From Agrobacterium larrymoorei (lineage in GTDB: Bacteria > Pseudomonadota > Alphaproteobacteria > Rhizobiales > Rhizobiaceae), in NCBI RefSeq assembly GCF_013322225.1, contig NZ_JAAMFB010000022.1, forward strand, positions 124,001 through 188,000: a DNA stretch of 64,000 nt. Direction: 5' to 3'. The position numbers were made by a program, and so were the translations under genes. This document shows, in pieces, positions 25,976 to 34,935 of the stretch. The notes beneath the pieces are model-generated. The model was not told where the DNA came from, searched no databases, and saw only the letters and a program-made list of their open reading frames with translations. Position 1 is the stretch's first letter, and every line of letters begins with the position of its first letter.

Positions 25976-27355
25976 ATGGAAAATCTGGTTTCATTAAATC
26001 GTCTCTCTCAGAATACGGTTTTCCGTAAAGGCGATGTTTTTGTCCTTTTCGGCGAACTGTTCGGTCGCGGATACGCGACCGGCTTGCTCGATGAGGCGAA
26101 GCGCGCCGGGATGGAGATTGTTGGGATCACGGTCGGCAGGCGCGATGAGAATAACGCACTGCGCCCCCTCAATGCAGAGGAACTGTCTGCGGCGGAGGCC
26201 CAATTGGGCGGCAGGATCATCAACATACCTCTTATGGCGGGCTTCGATCTCGATGCGCCCGTCGACGGCCCGACTCCAACCGATCTCCTGGCCAAGATGA
26301 CACTTGAGAGCTGGGAAGAAGACAAGCTGGATTGGGGCTATATCGAGCAATGCCGTGAGGTAGCCACTGCGCGTTTCACCGACTCGCTTTCAAAGGTCAT
26401 GACCGTTCTGGATGGAATGATCGCTGAAGGACGCAACGTTTTCTTCGCACACACGATGGCTGGAGGCATACCGAAAGCGAAGGTGTTCCTCGTCGTTGCC
26501 AATCGAATCTATAAGGGTACCGGGACCCGTCACATGTCATCGCAGAGGCTGGTAGACAGCGACCTGGGAAAACTCATTCTTGCGAATTTCGACGAGGTCT
26601 CTGCAAACACTTTTCGCCATCTCATCGATTTCAGCGCGGCTATCCGCGATCGCGTGGAAGCTTCGGGCGGCCAGGTGCGATATACTGCATATGGTTACCA
26701 TGGATCAGCGGTTCTCATCGACGGACGCTATCGTTGGCAGACCTACACCAATTACACCCAGGGTTACGCGAAGATGCGGCTCGAAGGCATTGCGCAGGAA
26801 GCTTGGGCGAAAGGCATCAAGGCTACTGTCTATAATTGTCCTGAAATTCGGACCAATTCCTCAGATGTGTTCACGGGTATCGAACTGCCCTTGATACCGC
26901 TACTGCTTGCGTTGAAGAAAGAAAACGGCGGGCAATGGGCCGACAAGCAGTGGCAGGCCTGCGAGCAGCTTCTGGCCGACGGCTTAACCATGGATGATGT
27001 TCTCAAGAAGATCACCGAGATGCAGGCAAGCGAGGTCATGCGTCCGTTTTACGACTTTTCGGCATGGCCCATGGCAAACAGTCAAGCACAGGCAGATTTG
27101 ACCATCGGCACGTCCAATGAAATCACTCGGATGCATCGGGACAGCAAGGTGATGATCAGCGACGTCCTGAGCGGTCTCATTGTGAAGGCAACCGGTCAAC
27201 TGATTTTCGGCGAATCGTCCGAACCCTCCGGTCCAGTGCTCTGGCTCAACCACGACATCGTGGCTCAGCGACTTAACGCTTCCCACTCATGTTCTACTGC
27301 GCCAGCGCCAGTTATGGCGCATGGATCAGATCCCTCACACCTTGCGGTGGCGTGA
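25976..27355 (+). CDS. Uncharacterised 459-aa protein, possibly FabMG-type enoyl reductase family
   Basis: I am unsure of this family. The N-terminus KGDVFVLFGELFGRGYATGL followed by LDEAKRAGMEIVGITVGRRD looks like a Rossmann beta-alpha-beta unit with a glycine-containing loop. Later come FFAHTMAGGIPKAKVFLVVA, GTGTRHMSSQRL and YGYHGSAVLIDGRYRWQTYT. There is no signal peptide or membrane segment, so it should be cytoplasmic. From memory this resembles proteins labelled enoyl-ACP reductase FabMG family, described as triclosan tolerant, but I cannot verify it. It stands alone between two gene-free stretches. The last ~30 residues (SCSTAPAPVMAHGSDPSHLA) are unlike the rest. Confidence 0.55.
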   Translation: MENLVSLNRLSQNTVFRKGDVFVLFGELFGRGYATGLLDEAKRAGMEIVGITVGRRDENNALRPLNAEELSAAEAQLGGRIINIPLMAGFDLDAPVDGPTPTDLLAKMTLESWEEDKLDWGYIEQCREVATARFTDSLSKVMTVLDGMIAEGRNVFFAHTMAGGIPKAKVFLVVANRIYKGTGTRHMSSQRLVDSDLGKLILANFDEVSANTFRHLIDFSAAIRDRVEASGGQVRYTAYGYHGSAVLIDGRYRWQTYTNYTQGYAKMRLEGIAQEAWAKGIKATVYNCPEIRTNSSDVFTGIELPLIPLLLALKKENGGQWADKQWQACEQLLADGLTMDDVLKKITEMQASEVMRPFYDFSAWPMANSQAQADLTIGTSNEITRMHRDSKVMISDVLSGLIVKATGQLIFGESSEPSGPVLWLNHDIVAQRLNASHSCSTAPAPVMAHGSDPSHLAVA

Positions 27356-27658
27356 AGGCTATGAGTGAAATTGGACGGCGGGAGTTTCATCTCTGAAGCG
27401 ATAATTTCCCGACAGGGATGCGTCCTGATGACAGCCCTCCCGCTGGGTCAATTCTGTTCAGCAGTCGTGAAAATACTTTAAGTTTTGATCGGCTTGGAAT
27501 GTTGGCCCCTACCGCGTACGCGCACCTGATCGACTTTTTGATTGTTTCGACACAGGCTCAAGCCGACGAGCGTTCGCTGCCATTGGCGCAACCTCTATCT
27601 GTCCCGTTCAAGGCTGCAAATATTCGAAGCGGTGGATGGGCTAGCCCGTTGCCTGGCG
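27356..27658. other. 303-bp region without a recognisable gene
   Basis: A 90-codon plus-strand frame (27418-27690) runs into the end of the convergent hydantoinase gene and shows no family features. I see no terminator hairpin or repeat here. Confidence 0.45.
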
Positions 27659-29083
27659 TCAGCTCAATGCTTCCGAACGCTGCTTCGTAAGCGATGATCG
27701 TTGGCGCGGCAGATAGTTTCCATGTGGGGTCGGCCCAGCAAAATCTCCGTCCTCCACGATGGTCTTGCCGCGCAGTAACAGGCGCACAGGCCAGCCCCTG
27801 ATGTCGAGACCTTCATACGGTGTGTAATCAGCACCATGGTGCAGCATGTCGTTCGTGAGAGTGACGCTCTTGGTCGGGTCCCACAATGCAATATCGGCAT
27901 CCGCGCCGACGGCGATTGTGCCCTTGCGAGGGTACAGCCCATAGAGCTTGGCGTGGTTGGTCGAGGTGACAGCAACGAACTGGTTGATATCGATCCTGCC
28001 CTTCATCACGCCCTCCGAAAACAGGATCGGCAGGCGCGTGGCGACACCGGGAATGCCGTTCGGAATCCAGCGGAAATGTCGCTTGCCTTTCTCGTTCAGT
28101 TTTCCTTCCGGATCGTCGAAGCGGAAGGGGCAGTGGTCGGACGAAAACAGATCGAAAACGCCCTGTTCCAGACCTTCCCAGCAGGCACCCTGACTGGCCT
28201 TGTCGCGTGGTGGCGGTGAGCAGACATATTTGGCGCCTTCCATCTCGCTCTGATCGAGATCGTCGGCGGTCAGCATCAGATATTGCGGGCAGGTTTCACC
28301 CGCGATCTTCTGGCCACGCTGTCGGGCTCTGCGAATTTCCTCCATCGCCTCGCGGTTGGAGACATGGACGATGACGATAGGGACGTCCACGATTTCGGCC
28401 AGCGATAACGCCCGGTGCGTTGCCTCGCGCTCAGCCGCGATCGGTCGCGTCGTGGCGTGGAATTTCGGCTCGAATTTGCCATCTTCCTCATGGCGACCGA
28501 TGAGATAGCGAATGGCGTCCTCGTTTTCGCAGTGGACCATAACGAGTGCTCCGGTGCGCCGAGCCGTATCGAGGGTGGCAAGGATTTCGTCGTCGCGCAG
28601 CCGCAGACCCTCATAGGTCATGAAGACCTTCAGCGAGGTGTAGCCGTCCTCGACCAGCGCCGGCAGTTCCTGCCCGAGCACTTCCGCCGTCGGGTCCGTA
28701 ATGACGAGGTGAAAGGACACGTCTACATGGCATTTGCCTTCCGCCTTGGCGTGATACACCTTCAGCGCTTCACGCAGAGACTGACCTTTTTCCTGCATGC
28801 AGAATGCCAGAACGGTGCTGTTGCCACCGATGGCGGCCGAGCGGGTGCCGCTGTCGAAATCATCGGCCATGACGATGCCATCCCCGGATGGCTGGTCGAG
28901 ATGGACGTGGCTGTCGATGCCGCCGGGCAGGACGAACAGGCCGGTGGCATCAATGATCTCGTCCGCATCTGTCAGTTCCGCTGCCAGCGCCGCGATACGA
29001 CCATCCTTGATCCCGACATCGCTGACAAAGGTATCGCTTGCCGTTACCACGGTTCCGTGCCGGATCACTGTGTCAAAACGCAT
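27659..29083 (-). CDS. D-hydantoinase/dihydropyrimidinase-family hydrolase
   Basis: The 474 residues form a cyclic-amidohydrolase barrel. The metal ligands visible are His59 and His61 (DSHVHLDQ), the lysine expected to be carboxylated, Lys152 (YTSLKVFMTY), His184 (VMVHCEN) and the aspartate in FSSDHCPF. The HLDQPSGDG and AFCMQEKGQ segments fit the dihydropyrimidinase/phenylhydantoinase group. These enzymes hydrolyse dihydropyrimidine or 5-substituted hydantoin rings to N-carbamoyl amino acids. It is the last gene of an operon with an amino-acid-type importer and a class V PLP enzyme. No N-carbamoylase lies in the window, so the next step must be elsewhere. Confidence 0.9.
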   Translation of the reverse strand: MRFDTVIRHGTVVTASDTFVSDVGIKDGRIAALAAELTDADEIIDATGLFVLPGGIDSHVHLDQPSGDGIVMADDFDSGTRSAAIGGNSTVLAFCMQEKGQSLREALKVYHAKAEGKCHVDVSFHLVITDPTAEVLGQELPALVEDGYTSLKVFMTYEGLRLRDDEILATLDTARRTGALVMVHCENEDAIRYLIGRHEEDGKFEPKFHATTRPIAAEREATHRALSLAEIVDVPIVIVHVSNREAMEEIRRARQRGQKIAGETCPQYLMLTADDLDQSEMEGAKYVCSPPPRDKASQGACWEGLEQGVFDLFSSDHCPFRFDDPEGKLNEKGKRHFRWIPNGIPGVATRLPILFSEGVMKGRIDINQFVAVTSTNHAKLYGLYPRKGTIAVGADADIALWDPTKSVTLTNDMLHHGADYTPYEGLDIRGWPVRLLLRGKTIVEDGDFAGPTPHGNYLPRQRSSLTKQRSEALS

Positions 29084-29113
29084 CTTTCCATGTCCTTCTC
29101 ATCGTTCATGAGG

Positions 29114-30379
29114 TCAGCTCGCCTTCGCAAACCCGGCATCGCCTGAGAGGATGCGATCAAGTGCGGCGGTGAAACGGTCAACCTCTTCCAGCGTGTTGTA
29201 ATGCACCATCGAGACACGCAGCATGCCGCCATGGTCGGTCAGACCAAGATATTCGGCAAGCCGTCTCGAGTGGAAATCACCGAAGCGCATGGCGACATGT
29301 TCGCCATCCATCGCCTTGCAAAGATCGCCAGCATCGCGGCCATCGAAGCGGAAGGCGATTGTCGGTACGCGCGTCTCGCCGTGATTGGAGGACTGTCCGA
29401 CGATCCGGCAATCGTTGCGGGAGCGCAGGTAGCTCAAGAGCCGCTCTGTCAGCAGGTTTTCCTGCGCGGTGATGGCCGAAAACGCTGCTTCTATCTTCTG
29501 GCGGACAGTGCCTGTTTCGCCCGACTGCTCGCCGAGTGCCACCAGGTAATCGACGATGCCGCAGGTGGAATAGGCCAGTTCATAGTTCGGGTTGCCGGGC
29601 TCCAGCTTACCCGGCACTTTGTCCTTGCCGTAGAAGTAGTGGTAGAGCGTGTCGAGCTCGAGCAGCAGATCGTATTTGCCATACATCAGGGCGTAATGCG
29701 GGCCATAGGTCTTGTAGAGGCTGAAGACGTAATAATCGACATCCAATGCCTGCACGTCGACGGCGCGGTGCGGGGCGTAGGCCACGGCATCGACGCAGAT
29801 CTTTGCCCCGCGCGCATGGACAAAATCGGCGATCTCGCGGATCGGATTGATCGATCCTAGAATGTTGGAGACGTGGGTGACGCAGACCATTTTCGTGCGC
29901 TCACTCATCAAGGGTTCAAGATCGGAGAGGTCGAGCTGCAACGTTTCCTTGTTCAATGGCCAGAATTTGAGCGTGATACCTGCATCCTGCAACCGGTCCC
30001 AAGGCCCGATATTGGATTCGTGATCGCTGACCGTGACGATGATCTCGTCGCCTGACGACAGTTGGCTCTGCATCGCGCGGGCAAGGTTTTGCAACAATGC
30101 CGTTGTGGAGTTGCCGAACACGATTTCTTCCGGTCTCGACGCATTGACCAGATGCATGGCCGCTGTGCGCGCTTCGTAAAGTGCCTTCGCGGCGCTTTGT
30201 GAGACCTCATAGGAGCCTCCGATCTGCACGTTTTTCTCGATCAGAAACGTATTGATCCGCTCCAGCGCGCCCTTGAGGATCTGAGATCCGCCCGCATTGT
30301 CGAAGAATGTCCAGCCGCGCGACAGCCCTGGAAACTGGCTGCGCACATAATCGAGGTCGAGTTTTGAAGTGGTGGTCAT
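29114..30379 (-). CDS. Class V PLP enzyme, cysteine-desulfurase-like
   Basis: I start at the ATG at 30379 (MTTTSKLDLDYV), which follows GGGAGACACCAGGA; an in-frame TTG at 30412 would overlap the ATPase. The 421 residues have the fold-type I class V pattern: FFDNAGGSQ near the start, SDHESNIGPW (His120), ICVDAVAYAPH (Asp197, His204) and the Schiff-base Lys223 in VFSLYKTYGPH. It resembles the desulfurase-like group that lacks the long cysteine loop of NifS/IscS, so it may be a beta-lyase or desulfurase for an imported amino acid. It lies between the ATPase and hydantoinase genes. Confidence 0.8.
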   Translation of the reverse strand: MTTTSKLDLDYVRSQFPGLSRGWTFFDNAGGSQILKGALERINTFLIEKNVQIGGSYEVSQSAAKALYEARTAAMHLVNASRPEEIVFGNSTTALLQNLARAMQSQLSSGDEIIVTVSDHESNIGPWDRLQDAGITLKFWPLNKETLQLDLSDLEPLMSERTKMVCVTHVSNILGSINPIREIADFVHARGAKICVDAVAYAPHRAVDVQALDVDYYVFSLYKTYGPHYALMYGKYDLLLELDTLYHYFYGKDKVPGKLEPGNPNYELAYSTCGIVDYLVALGEQSGETGTVRQKIEAAFSAITAQENLLTERLLSYLRSRNDCRIVGQSSNHGETRVPTIAFRFDGRDAGDLCKAMDGEHVAMRFGDFHSRRLAEYLGLTDHGGMLRVSMVHYNTLEEVDRFTAALDRILSGDAGFAKAS

Positions 30380-30408
30380 TCCTGGTGTCTCCCGACTGGT
30401 ATTTTTAT

Positions 30409-31158
30409 TCAATGGTTGAGGACAGCGCGAAGGAAGCCGCGCGTTCTTGGCTCTTTTGGAGTGTCGAAAATCTCTGCCGGTGTGCCGGATTCAACGAGGC
30501 GTCCGCCATCCATGAAGATGACGCGATCCGCTACCTGCCGGGCAAAACCCATCTCGTGCGTGACGATGACCATTGTGACGCCGGTGCCCGCCAGTTTGCG
30601 CATGACATCAAGCACTTCGCCCACCATCTCAGGATCGAGCGCCGATGTCGGTTCATCGAACAGCAGAACGCGGGGTTCCATCGCCAATGCCCGCGCAATG
30701 GCGACGCGCTGCTGCTGACCGCCGGAAAGCTGTCCGGGAAATTTCTCCGCCTGCTCGGAAATGCCGACACGGGCCAAGAGTTCGCGTGCCTTGCGTTCCG
30801 CCTCTGCTTCTGGTGTTTTTCGCACCCGCATGGGTGCAATCATCACGTTTCTCAGAACGGTCATATGCGGAAAAAGATTGAAAGATTGAAACACCATACC
30901 GACTTCGGCCCGCACTTTGGCAAGCGCTGGGCCGGGTGCAACACGAGTACCATCAACCGTGATGGTGCTGTCAGGCGAAAAGGCTTCTAAATGGTTGATG
31001 CAGCGAATGAGCGTCGATTTGCCGGACCCTGATGGGCCGATAACGCAGACGACTTCACCTTCGGCAACATCAAGATCGATACCGTGCAGCACGGTGAAGG
31101 TTCCGTAGGCCTTGGTCAGTCTACGTATGGAAATGAGAGGGGCGCTGGTCTCGTCCAT
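30409..31158 (-). CDS. Polar amino acid ABC transporter ATP-binding protein (GlnQ-like)
   Basis: The 249 residues include Walker [10 protein letters not shown] (41-49), Q-loop [19 protein letters not shown], signature [15 protein letters not shown], Walker [21 protein letters not shown] and the switch region [15 protein letters not shown]. These are typical of the polar amino acid (PAAT) group. Its start codon shares one base with the TAA of the upstream permease. It powers the single permease at 31158, which must act as a homodimer because no second permease gene is present. Confidence 0.93.
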   Translation of the reverse strand: MDETSAPLISIRRLTKAYGTFTVLHGIDLDVAEGEVVCVIGPSGSGKSTLIRCINHLEAFSPDSTITVDGTRVAPGPALAKVRAEVGMVFQSFNLFPHMTVLRNVMIAPMRVRKTPEAEAERKARELLARVGISEQAEKFPGQLSGGQQQRVAIARALAMEPRVLLFDEPTSALDPEMVGEVLDVMRKLAGTGVTMVIVTHEMGFARQVADRVIFMDGGRLVESGTPAEIFDTPKEPRTRGFLRAVLNH

Positions 31159-31829
31159 TATCGTTTCCCCCGGCTGAAGTGCTTTTCAAGACGCGCGACC
31201 ACGGCAACCATCGGCCAGAGCAGGGCGATGTAGATGAGTGCTGCACCAATGAGGGGTGTCGGGTTTGCATTGAGGGCCTGTGCTTGCGTTGCCTGTTTCA
31301 ACAAGTCCGGCATGGCAACCACCGAGGCAAGGGCGGTATCTTTCATGACGTTGATACAATTGTTGGTCAGCGGTGGAATAACGATGCGAATGGCCTGCGG
31401 CAGAATGATATCGACCATGGTGTTGCGGTTGGAGAGGCCAAGGGCAGCAGATGCCTCGAACTGCCCATGCGGAACCGCTTCGATGCCTGCACGGAAGATT
31501 TCGGCGGTATAGGCGGCAGAGACCAGCGACAGCGCAGTGACCGCAGACAGGAATGGCGACAAGCGGATCCCGACAAACGGCAGCGCGTAGTAAACGACGA
31601 TCAACAGCACGAGCAGCGGTATCGACCGGAAGATATCGATGTAACCGCGGATCAACAGTTTGAAGAATGCCGGTGCATACAGGCGCGCCACCGCCAGAAA
31701 CAAGCCACCAATCAGGCCGCAAAGGATGCTGGTGATGCCGATCTGGATGGTGACGGCGAGACCCCACAGCAGCTGAGGAAGGCTGTTGAGGAACACTGAA
31801 ACATTGAAGAAGGTATTGATGAGGTTCAT
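31158..31829 (-). CDS. Polar amino acid ABC transporter permease (HisM/GlnP-like)
   Basis: The 223 residues have about five membrane segments. The family motif [20 protein letters not shown] is followed by [20 protein letters not shown], the EAA loop contacting the ATPase. The N-terminal part [20 protein letters not shown] is the usual PAAT start. It is encoded after the binding protein and before the ATPase. Only one permease gene is present, so a homodimeric channel is expected. Confidence 0.93.
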   Translation of the reverse strand: MNLINTFFNVSVFLNSLPQLLWGLAVTIQIGITSILCGLIGGLFLAVARLYAPAFFKLLIRGYIDIFRSIPLLVLLIVVYYALPFVGIRLSPFLSAVTALSLVSAAYTAEIFRAGIEAVPHGQFEASAALGLSNRNTMVDIILPQAIRIVIPPLTNNCINVMKDTALASVVAMPDLLKQATQAQALNANPTPLIGAALIYIALLWPMVAVVARLEKHFSRGKR

Positions 31830-31850
31830 GCCTAAGTGGCTCCCTTGGCA

Positions 31851-31881
31851 ATCCGGCGGGGCACGAGCGGCCCCGCCGGAT
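31851..31881 (-). terminator. Strong GC hairpin after the binding-protein gene
   Basis: ATCCGGCGGGGC (31851-31862) and GCCCCGCCGGAT (31870-31881) form a perfect 12-bp stem with a 7-nt loop. It lies 13 nt past the binding-protein stop and 22 nt before the permease start. It probably acts as a partial terminator or mRNA stabiliser that keeps the binding protein in excess over the permease and ATPase. Confidence 0.65.
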
Positions 31882-31893
31882 GCTGTTTAAGCC

Positions 31894-32691
31894 TTACTTG
31901 GCCTCCGGCATGTCGAGAACGGCGACCGTCGATGTCGTGTCCTCGGCCTTTGCGCCGAACCATGTCTCGTGCAGCTTGGCTATGAAACCTTCGCCCTTCA
32001 GCGTGGTGATGATTTTGTTGACGTCTTCCGCCAGCGGATCGCCCTTGTTGAACATGATCGAATATTTCTCACCAGTCGGGATACGCTCGACTACCTTCAG
32101 TTCCGGCTTGTCCTTGGCGTAATAGAGCAGAGCTGGAATGTCGGAGATATATCCATCGATGCGACCAGCGACGAGGTCGAGCATGGCTGGCTGCAGACCT
32201 TCGAATTTGCGGATTTCGCCAAGCTTGTACTCGGCCTTATGGGCTTCCGCCCACATGTCACCTGTCGAGCCGGTATCGACGCCGACGACCTTGCCGCTCA
32301 TGTCCTTGAGGCCGGTGATGCCGGAGGCGGCTGTCACCGTCAAAGACTGGTCGCTATCGTAATAGGGCTGTGCGAAGGTCACGGATGCCAGACGCTTTTC
32401 CGTGATGGTAATCGAGGAAATCGCCATGTTGATGCGACCGGATTGCACGGCCGGAAACAGGCCGTTGAACGGCGTATTGACGAATTCCACCGACTTGCCA
32501 AGACGCTTGGCAATTTCGTTGACGAGATCGACTTCGAAACCCGTCACCTTGCCGCTGGCATCTTCGAATTCCCATGGGACGTTGCCGATATTGGCGCCGA
32601 CCGTCAGATCGGCAGCCTGAACGTTGAATACGCCAAGCGCTGAGACCAGCCCGGCTAGAAGTGTGCTTTTGATGCGCGAAACGTGAAGCAT
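31894..32691 (-). CDS. Polar amino acid ABC transporter periplasmic binding protein
   Basis: The 265 residues begin with a signal peptide (RIKSTLLAGLVSALGVFNVQ, cleavage near VQAAD). The mature chain is a family 3 solute-binding protein: FEVDLVNEIAKRLGKSVEFV, FNGLFPAVQSGRINMAISSI, ITITEKRLASVTFAQPYYDS and the GKVVGVDTGSTGD hinge. It is the first gene of the five-gene operon and the closest to the FadR-like operator at 32737-32753. The ligand is probably an amino acid derivative cleaved by the hydantoinase or the class V enzyme. Confidence 0.93.
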   Translation of the reverse strand: MLHVSRIKSTLLAGLVSALGVFNVQAADLTVGANIGNVPWEFEDASGKVTGFEVDLVNEIAKRLGKSVEFVNTPFNGLFPAVQSGRINMAISSITITEKRLASVTFAQPYYDSDQSLTVTAASGITGLKDMSGKVVGVDTGSTGDMWAEAHKAEYKLGEIRKFEGLQPAMLDLVAGRIDGYISDIPALLYYAKDKPELKVVERIPTGEKYSIMFNKGDPLAEDVNKIITTLKGEGFIAKLHETWFGAKAEDTTSTVAVLDMPEAK

Positions 32692-32736
32692 TCGAGAACC
32701 CCTTGTTTTATATTTTAAGCCAATCTACGTTGGCCT

Positions 32737-32753
32737 AACTGGTCAGACCAGTC
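32737..32753. promoter_or_regulatory. FadR-type operator in the divergent promoter
   Basis: AACTGGTCAGACCAGTC contains the perfect palindrome CTGGTC-A-GACCAG (32739-32751). It closely matches the TGGTCnGACCA core bound by FadR-type GntR proteins. It lies 46 nt upstream of the binding-protein start and 94 nt upstream of the divergent GntR gene. A second half-site GACCA follows at 32755-32759. Confidence 0.75.
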
Positions 32754-32846
32754 CGACCAAACAAGCACGCGCTTTTCTGCTTTGCAAGATGTTACTTAAA
32801 AAATATATCGGAAGAGCCGGGGGCGGCTATTAGGGACAGGGATCGA

Positions 32847-33539
32847 ATGCTCAACAAAACGCTTGTGCCACAATCGATTGCCCGCGAAATCCAGGCTATG
32901 ATTCAGGCCGGGCAATTGAAAGCAGGCGAAAAAATTCCGTCGCAGCGCGAGTTCTCCCAAAAGTTGGGCATCAGCCGGGCATCCCTGCGCGAGGCTTTGC
33001 TGACGCTTGAGACATTGGGTTTGTTGAAAACGGAAGCCGGGCGCGGAACGTTCGTGGCCGCTGGTGATGGAGCGGCTGGCCAGTCAGGAATGGCGCCTTG
33101 GCGTTATTCCGAAAGCTATTCCGTCTTTGACGTCTTCCAGACCCGCATCCTTCTCGAAGGTGAGATCGCCCGCCTTTCCGCTGGGCGGCTGTCGCAGACA
33201 CAGCTGGAAAAGATGGAAAAGGCGACCAAGACCATGGAGGATTGTTGGGCCAATCAGGATTTGCTTGCCAATGTCGATGCCGATCTGGAATTTCATGGCA
33301 TAATCGTATCGGCCTGCTCCAACACCATGCTCAAAGCGCTTTACCAGACAGTGCGGGATCAGGTTACTGAAACCCAGCGCCAGCCCATTCCGATCACGGA
33401 TCCGGAACGAATGCGGCAATCCATTGCAGAACATCGCCGCATTATCGTCGCGCTGAGAGCAAACGATGGCATCTTGGCCCGCAGCGAGATGGAAGCGCAT
33501 ATCCGCAATACGGCGCGATGCGCGGGTTTGCAGCCCTAA
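32847..33539 (+). CDS. GntR-family transcriptional regulator, FCD (FadR) subfamily
   Basis: The 230 residues have an N-terminal winged helix (IAREIQAMIQAGQLKAGEKI, PSQREFSQKLGISRASLREA, LETLGLLKTEAGRGTFV) and a C-terminal FCD domain with VDADLEFHGIIVSACSN and SIAEHRRIIVAL, whose Asp/His residues usually bind a metal and the effector. It is divergent from the importer/hydantoinase operon, and the palindrome CTGGTCAGACCAG between them is the expected site for this family. It is probably a repressor released by the transported compound. Confidence 0.92.
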   Translation: MLNKTLVPQSIAREIQAMIQAGQLKAGEKIPSQREFSQKLGISRASLREALLTLETLGLLKTEAGRGTFVAAGDGAAGQSGMAPWRYSESYSVFDVFQTRILLEGEIARLSAGRLSQTQLEKMEKATKTMEDCWANQDLLANVDADLEFHGIIVSACSNTMLKALYQTVRDQVTETQRQPIPITDPERMRQSIAEHRRIIVALRANDGILARSEMEAHIRNTARCAGLQP

Positions 33540-33543
33540 GATT

Positions 33544-33702
33544 AAGTTCCCTAAGGTTGGGGCAAAAGCAGTTGATGGGGCCGGGTCCATAGTCACGAGA
33601 GTTGTTGAAGCGAAACCAGTAATAGCGGGTCATCCTGCAAGGATGATCAAGGAACACCTCGTTTGGGCACCATATAGTGGCAGCATCGCCTCGAATGGCT
33701 GA
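33544..33702 (+). pseudogene. C-terminal remnant of a hexapeptide-repeat acetyltransferase
   Basis: Downstream of the GntR stop, in another frame, the plus strand reads VGAKAVDGAGSIVTRVVEAK then PVIAGHPARMIKEHLVW. This is the typical last coil and tail of left-handed beta-helix acetyltransferases (GAGSVVTxDVxPxxIVAGNPAKxIxxR). The N-terminal three quarters are missing. The frame ends at 33702, and the DNA from there to the LysR stop at 33836 shows no gene. Confidence 0.55.
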
Positions 33703-33835
33703 CGGATGCTGGCGTCGCAGCGTTGAGCCCCAACCAATCTTGAGAGTGCGTCGTCTAAAAAATAAAGCCGCGTTAGAACGCTGGCCTATCATGGTTCGCC
33801 ATATATTGCAGGAGGTGGTCCAACAGTTTCGCTGC

Positions 33836-34681
33836 TTAGCGGGGCAGGTGCGACTTGTTTCGAACGCACAGATACAGCTCTCTTTCGGCCCACGGTTCGT
33901 CGATTTGAACGATGCGGAAATTCATTGTGCGACCGTATCGCAAGGCCGCCGTCTGCGGGACGATGCCAACGCCGACGCCGCTTTCGACCATTCGGCTGAG
34001 AGATTCGAAATTCTCGCATCGCAGGCGGATGTTAGCCCGACGACCTAACTCGTTGGCCAAGCGACGGAGGAATTGCGACAATGCCACTTTTTCCGGTAGT
34101 CCGACTATGGACGCATTCAGAATTGTCGAGAAGCCTACCGAGCCGACCAGAGGCGAAGTGGCCGGTACGATCAATACGAGCTTGTCGCGCACGAATCTCC
34201 ATCTTTCCAGCGCCGTCATATCGGCAGATGCGGCGGCCACCCCAATGTCTGCCTCGCCGTTGCGCAGCAGATTAACGACCTCGTGGCTGGGTTTGTCTTT
34301 CATCGACACGAATATGTCGGGGTTGTCTCTCAGAAAAGGCGCTAGCGCCTGCGGCATATGCTCCGAGAGCATGTTCGTGTTGGACAACAGGCGAACTTTG
34401 CCACTCCGTCCTTCGGCAAATGCCTCAAGATCCACCTCGAGTTTGCGTGCATCGTCGAGTATCGTTCTGGCGTGGCGGGCAAACATGTGCCCGGCCAAAG
34501 TCGGCCTGATCCCACGTCCCGTTCGCTCGAAAAGCTCGAGATTGAACGCGCCTTCCAGACGCTTCAGGCGATTGCTCAGCGCCGCAACGACGAGATTGCT
34601 TTCCTCTGCCGCCGCCGAGAGGCTGCCGCGATCAACCGCTGCCACAAAAATCTTGAGATCGGTGAAATCGAACTTCTGCAT
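33836..34681 (-). CDS. LysR-family transcriptional regulator
   Basis: I prefer the ATG at 34681 (281 residues); an in-frame TTG at 34693 is less likely. The winged helix is clear: FDFTDLKIFVAAVDRGSLSA, AAEESNLVVAALSNRLKRLE and FNLELFERTGRGIRPTLAG. The effector domain follows (GKVRLLSNTNMLSEHMPQAL, ESGVGVGIVPQTAALRYGR). It is divergent from the three-subunit sugar dehydrogenase and is probably its activator. The gap of about 250 bp between the two start codons should contain the binding site, which I could not define. Confidence 0.88.
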   Translation of the reverse strand: MQKFDFTDLKIFVAAVDRGSLSAAAEESNLVVAALSNRLKRLEGAFNLELFERTGRGIRPTLAGHMFARHARTILDDARKLEVDLEAFAEGRSGKVRLLSNTNMLSEHMPQALAPFLRDNPDIFVSMKDKPSHEVVNLLRNGEADIGVAAASADMTALERWRFVRDKLVLIVPATSPLVGSVGFSTILNASIVGLPEKVALSQFLRRLANELGRRANIRLRCENFESLSRMVESGVGVGIVPQTAALRYGRTMNFRIVQIDEPWAERELYLCVRNKSHLPR

Positions 34682-34935
34682 GCTTTCATCCAAGGTGAAA
34701 GCTGCTTCTATGACATATTGATTTTCAAAGCCACCACCCCGGCGATATGTCCGGGATCAAATTGTCTCCGCGACACATCGACACGTCCGCTAGCTACCAA
34801 TGCCCCACTCGAAATAAGCATTTTACCCAAATGTTTCGAGGAGAGTGATGGTTTTTCGATGCAATCGCGTGGACACCTGCCACATGGACCAGCCTTGCTC
34901 TCGGGAGGAGAAGTCTGGTCCGGCAATGATTGTTC

